DNA from: Oscillospiraceae bacterium
GTDB lineage: Bacteria > Bacillota > Clostridia > Oscillospirales > Ruminococcaceae
Assembly: GCA_900768105.1 (NCBI GenBank)
Contig: CAAGBQ010000091.1
Span: 1 to 5,159 of the forward strand
DNA length: 5,159 nt
Reading direction: 5' to 3'
Shown here piece by piece: positions 1 to 5,107 of the stretch. The notes under the pieces are model-generated. The model was given only the letters and a program-made list of their open reading frames with translations. It was not told the origin of the DNA and did not search any database. How positions within the stretch are numbered: position 1 is the first letter of the stretch; every line of letters starts with the position of its first letter. A program made the position numbers and the translations under genes.

Positions 1-19
1 AAGCTCTTAAAATTTTCAT
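1..19 (-). CDS. Possible 5' end of a minus-strand gene, cut by the window edge
   Basis: Reading the minus strand, an ATG at 19-17 opens a frame MKILRA that continues out of the window. A purine-rich stretch AAAAGGAA (complement of 31-38) lies 11 nt upstream, a slightly long ribosome-binding spacing. A weak promoter is placed correctly behind it. The gene would follow the MATE terminator at 122-146 on the same strand, so it would be a separate transcription unit. An upstream ATG (24-22) hits a stop after two codons and cannot be the start. Six codons are too few to say anything about function. The tail of a plus-strand gene entering from the left cannot be excluded, because all three plus frames stop within the first 50 bases. 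Confidence 0.35.
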
Positions 20-53
20 GACATGGCACATTCCTTTTCAATAAATTGCCTTT

Positions 54-82
54 AGTGTAGCACAGCTTTTGCAAAAATGCAA
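54..82 (-). promoter_or_regulatory. Weak candidate sigma70-type promoter for the left-edge gene
   Basis: On the minus strand a -35-like TTGCAT (complement of 77-82) and a -10-like TACACT (complement of 54-59) are separated by exactly 17 nt. That would start transcription near 47 and give a leader of about 28 nt. The hexamers match consensus at 3/6 and 4/6 positions, so the call rests mostly on spacing and position. The spacer contains the perfect 10-bp palindrome TTTTGCAAAA (67-76), which could be an operator or chance. Confidence 0.3.
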
Positions 83-121
83 GGACGACTTTGTAAATAT
101 TGCGTTAAGCCCCGCGGGCGC

Positions 122-146
122 AAAAAAAGCGCCCCGCGGGGGGCGC
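122..146 (-). terminator. Rho-independent terminator of the MATE gene
   Basis: Seven G/C pairs (GCGCCCC at 129-135 with GGGGCGC at 140-146) enclose a 4-nt loop. On the minus strand the stem is followed by seven T residues (complement of 122-128). It lies 21 nt past the MATE stop codon. There is no T-run on the plus-strand side, so it acts for the minus strand only. Confidence 0.88.
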
Positions 147-167
147 CTTCTTCAAAAAAAGCTTTCG

Positions 168-1523
168 TCATACTCCGCGGTCGAAGGTATGCACCCAGTC
201 CGCTTTAAGATAATAAATGAGGAACACAACGCAGCTTGCGCTCCATGTGATGGGATATGCCCAAAAAATCGTTTCGATAACCGGAAACGACTTTACCGCA
301 ATGGTGATATAGGTCACGCGCAGAATGCACCAACAGGCAAGCATTGTGAACATCGGCATACGCGCGCGGCCCGCGCCGCGCATAACGGCGGAAACGCCAT
401 GGGCAAACGCCAGCGCAAAGAAGAAAAAGCATTCCGTGCGCATTTGCGAAACGCCTATTGCAACAACGGCGGGGTCGTCGTTGAATATTCTTATTACCGA
501 AGGGCAGATGAAATAGAGTATCACGCCGAAAAGCTCCGCAAGCGCCATGGCGCAGAAAATGCCGAAGCGCGCGCCGCGCTTTGCGCGCTCGTGCTCGCCC
601 GCGCCGAGGTTTTGACCGATAAAGGTGGTAATTGCCGCGGTGAACGCGGTTATCGGTAAAAAGACGAAGCCCTCCACCTTTGCATAGGAACCGCAGCCCG
701 CCATTGCGTCGGAACCGAAGGCGTTTATATTGCTTTGCACCACAACATTTGCAATTGAGATAATGGAGTTTTGCACGCCGGAGGGAATACCCTGCCCCGC
801 AATCTGGCGGAGCATGGGTCCGTCAAAGCGTATGCGACTGAACACAACTTTTTCCGGACCGGTTGTGCGCAAAAGCTTGACAAAGCACATAACCGCGCTT
901 ACCGCCTGGCTTATTACGGTGGCGATTGCCGCACCCGCAACGCCCATTTGCAGCGGGCCGACAAAAATAAGGTCAAAAACCACATTTACAACGGAAGAAA
1001 AGATAAGGTAATAAAGCGGGGTGCGGCTGTCGCCCACGGCACGCAGAATTCCCATGCAGGTATTATACATAAGCGAGAAAAATGCGCCGAGAAAATACAG
1101 CCGGAAATAGGTTGTGGAAAGGGGTAGAACATCCGCCGGAGTATTCATAATTATAAGCATCTGCGGCGCAAGGAAGATTCCGAGCACCGACATCAAAATG
1201 CCGCACACCGCGCCGAAGGCGATGTTTGTATGGATGGCGGCTTCCATGGCTTTATAGTCCTTTGCGCCGAAATAGCGGCTTATCACAACGCCCGCGCCAA
1301 GAGAAAGCCCCATAAAAAAGCCGGTCATCATAAAAATAAGGTTGCCGCTGCTTGAAACGGCGGCAAGGGCGCCCTTGCCGGAAAAGTTGCCGACAATTAT
1401 GCTGTCGGCGGTGTTATAAAGCTGCTGAAAAAGCTGGCCGAGAAAAACCGGCACGGCAAAGGCGACCATATTGCGCCAAATGGAACCGGTGGTCATATCA
1501 AGATTTTTGTCCTTCCCTTTCAA
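168..1523 (-). CDS. MATE family efflux transporter
   Basis: This is an inner-membrane exporter of the MATE (multidrug and toxic compound extrusion) family. Such proteins expel drugs, dyes or metabolites by Na+ or H+ antiport. The 451-residue product is of normal family length and almost entirely hydrophobic, consistent with 12 membrane helices in two halves. Signature segments are visible: QLYNTADSIIVGNFSGKGAL (about residues 34-53), GILRAVGDSRTPLY (158-171) and its second-half counterpart VMRGAGRARMPM (380-391), GIPSGVQNSI (245-254), and IGQNLGAGEHERAKRG (302-317). The N-terminus (LDMTTGSIWRNM) resembles the YoeA-like/DinF-type branch of Firmicutes. I chose a TTG start at 1523 because a good ribosome binding site sits 7 nt before it. 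The longer frame from GTG at 1559 has none and adds 12 atypical residues; the ATG at 1496 is a less well spaced alternative. The gene is monocistronic, with its own promoter (1616-1644) and terminator (122-146). The substrate cannot be predicted. The family call is firm. Confidence 0.93.
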   Translation of the reverse strand: MKGKDKNLDMTTGSIWRNMVAFAVPVFLGQLFQQLYNTADSIIVGNFSGKGALAAVSSSGNLIFMMTGFFMGLSLGAGVVISRYFGAKDYKAMEAAIHTNIAFGAVCGILMSVLGIFLAPQMLIIMNTPADVLPLSTTYFRLYFLGAFFSLMYNTCMGILRAVGDSRTPLYYLIFSSVVNVVFDLIFVGPLQMGVAGAAIATVISQAVSAVMCFVKLLRTTGPEKVVFSRIRFDGPMLRQIAGQGIPSGVQNSIISIANVVVQSNINAFGSDAMAGCGSYAKVEGFVFLPITAFTAAITTFIGQNLGAGEHERAKRGARFGIFCAMALAELFGVILYFICPSVIRIFNDDPAVVAIGVSQMRTECFFFFALAFAHGVSAVMRGAGRARMPMFTMLACWCILRVTYITIAVKSFPVIETIFWAYPITWSASCVVFLIYYLKADWVHTFDRGV

Positions 1524-1530
1524 GCGGTCA

Positions 1531-1538
1531 CTTCCTTT
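1531..1538 (-). promoter_or_regulatory. Ribosome binding site deciding the TTG start of the MATE gene
   Basis: The minus strand reads AAAGGAAG here, exactly 7 nt before TTG (1523-1521). The upstream GTG (1559) lacks any purine-rich site, and the site itself falls inside the frame opened by that GTG. The downstream ATG (1496) has only GGGAAGG at about 14 nt. Translation most likely begins at TTG. Confidence 0.7.
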
Positions 1539-1581
1539 GCAAAATTTATAAATATGCACTTTTGCGCGAATAAAATGCGGC

Positions 1582-1611
1582 TTTATGCGAAAGCGCCTTT
1601 CAGCGCATAAA
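1582..1611 (-). promoter_or_regulatory. Inverted repeat / 5' hairpin at the MATE transcription start
   Basis: TTTATGCG (1582-1589) is perfectly complementary to CGCATAAA (1604-1611). Inside it GAAAG (1589-1593) can pair with CTTTC (1597-1601) around a CGC loop, giving a 7+5 bp stem with a 3-nt bulge. It begins 4 nt after the predicted -10 box of the MATE promoter, so it spans the expected +1. It could be an operator for a repressor or a stabilising 5' hairpin in the roughly 86-nt leader. No T-run follows it on the minus strand, so it is not a terminator, and I recognise no known riboswitch consensus. Confidence 0.55.
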
Positions 1612-1615
1612 TTTT

Positions 1616-1644
1616 ATTATACCGCTCTTCGCACAAAAGGTCAA
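1616..1644 (-). promoter_or_regulatory. Strong sigma70-type promoter of the MATE gene
   Basis: On the minus strand TTGACC (complement of 1639-1644, 5/6 consensus) and a perfect TATAAT (complement of 1616-1621) are separated by exactly 17 nt. Transcription is expected to start near 1609, leaving a leader of about 86 nt before the TTG start codon. Confidence 0.85.
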
Positions 1645-1677
1645 GCCGACTTTAGGTAAAACCGCATTTTTTTAAAA

Positions 1678-1772
1678 AATTTTTGCGGGTCTTTCACGGC
1701 GGCGAAAGAAATATTTTTTGACGAAGGCAAAAAATATTTCCTTCTCCTCTTGACCGATGAATTTTTGCGGGT
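1678..1772 (+). repeat. 13-bp direct repeat in the divergent intergenic region
   Basis: AATTTTTGCGGGT occurs exactly at 1678-1690 and again at 1760-1772, 82 bp apart start to start (nearly eight helical turns). The second copy fills most of the pepV promoter spacer and touches the first base of its -10 box. The first copy lies between the two divergent promoters. Paired protein-binding sites are possible; chance is also possible in such T-rich DNA. Confidence 0.5.
1704..1744. repeat. Near-perfect 17-bp inverted repeat upstream of the pepV promoter
   Basis: Arms 1704-1720 and 1728-1744 match at 16 of 17 pairs around a 7-nt spacer, and the inner 13 pairs (GAAATATTTTTTG with CAAAAAATATTTC) are perfect. 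The right arm ends 5 bp before the pepV -35 box. Its AAAAATATTTC (1730-1740) fits the known UP-element pattern (AAA, two A/T, T, A/T, T-run) at nearly the right distance. It may therefore be a promoter-boosting AT tract, a regulator-binding dyad, or both. Neither side has the GC-rich stem expected of a terminator. Confidence 0.65.
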
Positions 1773-1777
1773 ATACT
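1750..1777 (+). promoter_or_regulatory. Sigma70-type promoter of pepV
   Basis: TTGACC (1750-1755) and TATACT (1772-1777) each match consensus at 5 of 6 positions and are separated by 16 nt. Transcription should start near 1784, giving a leader of about 31 nt that contains the AAAGGAG ribosome binding site (1801-1807). The -35 hexamer is identical to that of the divergent MATE promoter. Confidence 0.82.
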
Positions 1778-1814
1778 TTATTCATAACAAATTTATCGAA
1801 AAAGGAGAATTGCA

Positions 1815-3197
1815 ATGAAAATCGACTATAAAGATATAGATTCCTTTATTGAGCAAAACCGCACCGGAATTTTGCGCGATATCGGCCGCCTTGTTGCGGT
1901 GCCCAGCGTGGAGGGCGCACCGGAGCCGGAGGCGCCCTTCGGCAAGGAGCCGAAGCGTGCGCTTGAGCTTGGGCTGCAAATTGCCGCGGAGCTTGGGCTT
2001 GATACCCGCAATTTTGAAAACCGCATAGGCTGCGGCGAAATTCGCGGCGAAAGCGAAAAATACCTTGCCACCATAACCCATGTGGATGTGGTCCCCGCAG
2101 GAGAGGGCTGGACCGCCGACCCCTTTACTATGCGCGAACGGGAAGGTTGGATTATCGGCCGCGGCGTGCTTGATGACAAAGGTCCCTCCGTAATCTGCCT
2201 TTACGCTCTCAAATACCTCAAGGAAAAAAATGTGCCGCTGCGCTACGGCGTGCGCGCGCTGCTCGGTTCCAACGAGGAAACCCACATGAAGGATGTGGAA
2301 TATTACCTTGAAAATTACCCCGCGCCCGCCTTCTGCTTCAGTCCGGATGCGGATTTTCCCGTTTGCAACGGCGAAAAGGGCATTTTTCAGGGCGAGCTTG
2401 TGTCAAAATGCCCTTTGAGCACCATAATTTCCATAGAGGGCGGCTTCGCCGTCAATGCAATTCCGGATAAAGCCACCGCCGTGCTCAAATGCAGCGGAAA
2501 GCTTCCGGAAAGCAGCGAAAGAGTAACCGTTTCCGCAGAAAACGGCAAAATTACCCTTGTTGCCACCGGCAAAAGCGGTCACGCCTCCCTGCCGGAGGGC
2601 ACGGTCAACGCCATAGGCGTGCTTGTAAACTTTATTCTTGATAACGACCTGTGCTCAAAGGAGGAAGCAGAATACCTCACCGTACTCAAAAAGCTCCACA
2701 GCTCCGCATATGGCGAAGGCGTGGGCGCCGCCGCAAGCGACGGCCGTTTCTCGCCGCTCACCATGATTGGCGGAATGATTCGCATAAAGGACGGCAGAAT
2801 TTGGCAAAGCGTGGATTCGCGCTATACCACGGATACAAGCGGAGAAAAGCTTGCCGCGGCGCTTAATAATGCGGCAAACGGCGCGGCGGAGGTTATAGTC
2901 AAGGACGATGTTGTACCTTTCTATATCGACCCGAACAGCGCGGAAATCCAAACCTGCCTCAATACCTATAACGAAGTCACCGGCGAGCATGCTCAAACCT
3001 TTACCATGGGCGGCGGCACATATGCGCGGCATTTTCCCAATGCCGCTTCCTTCGGGCCGGAGCATCCGGAACGCCCAATGCCGGATTTTGCGGGTTCCAT
3101 CCACGGCGTGGACGAAGCCGCCTGCATTGATTGGCTTCTTGAAGCGTCGAAAATTTATATTGCGACCCTCCTCCGCCTTCAGGAAGTTGATTTTTGA
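1815..3197 (+). CDS. pepV: M20 family dipeptidase, PepV-type (Xaa-dipeptidase)
   Basis: This is a cytoplasmic di-zinc aminoacyl dipeptidase of the M20 family, PepV branch. These enzymes split a broad range of dipeptides, including beta-Ala-Xaa, as the last step of peptide use. The 460-residue length fits PepV (about 465-470). There is no signal peptide. The full catalytic set is visible: His89 and Asp91 in HVDVVP, Asp120 in LDDKGP, catalytic Glu154 and ligand Glu155 in GSNEET, Asp178 in SPDAD, and His430 in SIHGVDE. The lid domain spans about residues 185-375 and carries GHASLPEGTVNAIG, with His255 as the likely transition-state His, and Arg336 in DSRYT. The ATG start is set by AAAGGAG 7 nt upstream, and the N-terminus matches the family. 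The gene is monocistronic with its own promoter and shares the terminator at 3232-3262 with the convergent hydrogenase gene. The exact substrate range is not readable from sequence. A related M20 carnosinase-like role is the main alternative. Confidence 0.92.
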   Translation: MKIDYKDIDSFIEQNRTGILRDIGRLVAVPSVEGAPEPEAPFGKEPKRALELGLQIAAELGLDTRNFENRIGCGEIRGESEKYLATITHVDVVPAGEGWTADPFTMREREGWIIGRGVLDDKGPSVICLYALKYLKEKNVPLRYGVRALLGSNEETHMKDVEYYLENYPAPAFCFSPDADFPVCNGEKGIFQGELVSKCPLSTIISIEGGFAVNAIPDKATAVLKCSGKLPESSERVTVSAENGKITLVATGKSGHASLPEGTVNAIGVLVNFILDNDLCSKEEAEYLTVLKKLHSSAYGEGVGAAASDGRFSPLTMIGGMIRIKDGRIWQSVDSRYTTDTSGEKLAAALNNAANGAAEVIVKDDVVPFYIDPNSAEIQTCLNTYNEVTGEHAQTFTMGGGTYARHFPNAASFGPEHPERPMPDFAGSIHGVDEAACIDWLLEASKIYIATLLRLQEVDF

Positions 3198-3231
3198 TAT
3201 AACGGAAGCACCCCGCGACGGTTTTTCCCAC

Positions 3232-3262
3232 GAAAAAAGCGCCCCCGCGGGGCGCTTTTTTC
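3232..3262. terminator. Perfect bidirectional rho-independent terminator shared by pepV and the hydrogenase operon
   Basis: Fourteen base pairs without mismatch (3232-3245 with 3249-3262) close on a 3-nt loop CGC. Each arm is made of G, six A or T residues and the GC core GCGCCCC or GGGGCGC, so both transcripts end with a T6 run. It lies 35 nt after the pepV stop and 57 nt after the hydrogenase stop, as expected for convergent genes sharing one terminator. Confidence 0.95.
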
Positions 3263-3290
3263 TTTGGGCTTATCTTTTATCCTTCATCTG

Positions 3291-3308
3291 TGCCGCAAAA
3301 AAGCGGCA
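3291..3308 (-). other. Small hairpin with an all-U loop in the hydrogenase 3' untranslated region
   Basis: TGCCGC (3291-3296) and GCGGCA (3303-3308) flank six A residues, so the minus-strand RNA forms a 6-bp GC-rich stem with a U6 loop, 11 nt after the hydrogenase stop codon. No T-run follows it on the minus strand, so it is not a terminator itself. It may protect the mRNA end or have no role. Confidence 0.4.
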
Positions 3309-3319
3309 AGAAACACCCG

Positions 3320-5092
3320 TCAGGGTTCCTCCGGAAATGCTTCCCGCGCCGTATAGTGGGTGTGAAGCAACTCGTGCGCACGGTGAGAATTCGGCTCGCC
3401 GAGGAACTCATCGTAAAGCTGCTGCACCTGCGTGTTGCGGTAGCTTTGGCGTATCGTGCTGCGCTCGTCCTCGGAATAGAGGGCGGCGGCGCGCTTTTCC
3501 TTATAGGTGTCCAAAATGTCCGGCTTTTCGTTCGGAAGGAAGCATGTGCGGACATAGGGTTGGCCGCCGCCGTTTATGCAGCCGCCCGGACAGCCCATAA
3601 TTTCAATGAATTGGTACTTGCTTGTTCCTGCGCGAACCTCATCCATAAGCACCTTTGCGTTTTTCATACCGTGGGCGACGGCTACATTAACAGGGGTGCC
3701 GTTTATGCTGATAGAAGCTTCTTTGATTCCGTCGAAGCCTCGAACAGCCTCAAAAGTGATTGCGTCGTGGTCCATTCCGGTGATGGTGTGATAAACGGTG
3801 CGGAGCGCCGCTTCCATAACGCCGCCGGTTACGCCGAAGATTACGCCCGCTCCGGAAGCTTCGCCCACAAGGTCGCGGTCAAAGTCCTCATCGGGAAGGC
3901 GTGCAAACTGAATACCGGAACGCTTGATAAGGTCGCCAAGCTCGCGGGTGGTAAGAACGGCGTCCACATCGCGGATGCCCTCCACCTCCATTTCGGGGCG
4001 TTCCTTTTCAAACTTCTTTGCGGTACACGGCATAATGGAAACCACGAAAACTTCTTTGGGGTCATACCCCATCTTTTTGGCATAATAGGATTTTATTATT
4101 GCTCCCTGCATCTGGTGGGGAGATTTGCAGGAGGAAAGGTGGTCAAGCTGGTCGCCGTAATAGGTTTCGCAATAGTTTATCCACCCGGGGGAGCAGGAGG
4201 TAATCATCGGGAGAACGCCGCCGTTTTGCATACGGCGGAGCAGCTCCGTGCCTTCCTCCATTATGGTAAGGTCGGCGCCGAAATCGGTGTCGAAAACCTT
4301 TTCAAAGCCAAGACGGCGCAGCGCCGCAACCATCTTTCCGGTAACGGGGGTGCCTATCTTCATGCCAAATTCCTCGCCAAGGGCTGCGCGCACCGCCGGC
4401 GCGGTTTGAACGATTACATGGCGGCCCTTTGCCATGGCTTCGTCCACCTTGTCAATTTCGGATTTGAGCATAAGCGCGCCGGTGGGGCAGACGGAAACGC
4501 ACTGTCCGCAGAGTATGCAGGGGGATTTATCAAAGCTGCGGTTGCCCGCGGGCGCAACAATGGTATTAAATCCGCGGTTTTCAAAGCCGAGAACGCCGTT
4601 GCCGTGGGCGTTTTTGCAGCGGGCAATGCAGCGCCCGCAAAGTATGCACTTTCCGGTATCTCTTATAATGGAGGGGTTGAGCATATCAACGGTGGTGGGG
4701 GTCTTTTCCCCTTGGAACATATCCTCCTTTGCGCCGGTAAGCTTTGCAACATGAAGCAGCTCGCAGCGGCCGTTTTTATCGCACTGCTGGCACTTCATGG
4801 AGTGGTTGGAAAGCAAAAGCTCCACGCTTGTACGGCGGGCAATGGCTGCCTTCGGGGAGGTGATGTTTATTTCCATGCCGTCCGCAACGGGATATACGCA
4901 GGAAGCAACAAGGCTCCGCGCGCCCTTTACCTCAACAAGGCAGACGCGGCAGGAACCGCGGCTGCATTCGCCGTGGTTAAAATCGCAAAGGGAGGGAATT
5001 TCGTATCCGCAGCGCTTCGCGGCTTCAAGAATGGTGATGCCCTTTTCCACAAGGTAGGGGTATCCTTCGATTTTAATGCTTATCATTTCCAT
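3320..5092 (-). CDS. hydA: [FeFe]-hydrogenase catalytic subunit, HndD/HydA type (multimeric NAD(P)-linked)
   Basis: This is the catalytic subunit of a cytoplasmic multimeric [FeFe]-hydrogenase that reduces protons to H2 or oxidises H2. It exchanges electrons with NAD(P)H through a NuoF-like partner and probably with ferredoxin. Domains in its 590 residues: N-terminal [2Fe-2S] (Cys36, 48, 51, 65), His-Cys3 [4Fe-4S] (His97, Cys101, 104, 110), two ferredoxin-type [4Fe-4S] sites (Cys149/152/155/159 and 192/195/198/202), the H-cluster domain from about 225, and a small-subunit-like tail (about 525-585). H-cluster motifs are TSCSPGW (298-304), MPCTAKKFE (354-362) and EIMGCPGGCINGGGQP (497-512). The first motif has Ser301 where many enzymes have a second Cys. 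Glu280 and Glu283 match the known proton path. There is an extra Cys43 in the [2Fe-2S] loop and no C-terminal extra cluster domain. AAGGAGG lies 8 nt before the ATG. A NuoF-like gene sits 13 nt upstream, which fits an HndABCD-like operon (group A3 in hydrogenase classification). The bifurcating role is inferred from that context. Confidence 0.95.
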   Translation of the reverse strand: MEMISIKIEGYPYLVEKGITILEAAKRCGYEIPSLCDFNHGECSRGSCRVCLVEVKGARSLVASCVYPVADGMEINITSPKAAIARRTSVELLLSNHSMKCQQCDKNGRCELLHVAKLTGAKEDMFQGEKTPTTVDMLNPSIIRDTGKCILCGRCIARCKNAHGNGVLGFENRGFNTIVAPAGNRSFDKSPCILCGQCVSVCPTGALMLKSEIDKVDEAMAKGRHVIVQTAPAVRAALGEEFGMKIGTPVTGKMVAALRRLGFEKVFDTDFGADLTIMEEGTELLRRMQNGGVLPMITSCSPGWINYCETYYGDQLDHLSSCKSPHQMQGAIIKSYYAKKMGYDPKEVFVVSIMPCTAKKFEKERPEMEVEGIRDVDAVLTTRELGDLIKRSGIQFARLPDEDFDRDLVGEASGAGVIFGVTGGVMEAALRTVYHTITGMDHDAITFEAVRGFDGIKEASISINGTPVNVAVAHGMKNAKVLMDEVRAGTSKYQFIEIMGCPGGCINGGGQPYVRTCFLPNEKPDILDTYKEKRAAALYSEDERSTIRQSYRNTQVQQLYDEFLGEPNSHRAHELLHTHYTAREAFPEEP

Positions 5093-5100
5093 TTTTGTTC

Positions 5101-5107
5101 CCTCCTT
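5101..5107 (-). promoter_or_regulatory. Ribosome binding site of the hydrogenase gene overlapping the upstream stop codon
   Basis: The minus strand reads AAGGAGG here, 8 nt before the hydrogenase ATG (5092-5090). Its first two A residues are the last two bases of the upstream TAA (5108-5106). The overlap suggests translational coupling of the two subunits. It also supports the first ATG over the in-frame ATG two codons later. Confidence 0.85.

Noticed and set aside
69..659. A 196-codon plus-strand frame over the 3' part of the MATE gene
   Set aside because: It is antisense to clear MATE sequence, begins inside the intergenic spacer, crosses the MATE terminator and encodes low-quality Arg/Ala-rich sequence with no recognisable fold.
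1524..1609. A riboswitch in the roughly 86-nt MATE leader
   Set aside because: Apart from the 5' hairpin I see no conserved motif of the known classes linked to efflux genes (guanidine ykkC types, yybP-ykoY) and no attenuator with a T-run before the start codon.
1662..1688. T7-A6 palindromic tract flanked by CCGCA and TGCGG, considered as a terminator or hairpin
   Set aside because: The flanking 5-bp arms and the T/A palindrome do not share a centre, no gene ends nearby on either strand, and no T-run follows a GC stem. It is most simply an AT-rich bent spacer between divergent promoters.
2908..3600. A 230-codon plus-strand frame running from inside pepV across the terminator into the hydrogenase gene
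   Set aside because: It overlaps pepV in another frame, crosses a perfect bidirectional terminator and continues antisense to the hydrogenase gene. The protein is Pro/Arg/Ser-rich without motifs.
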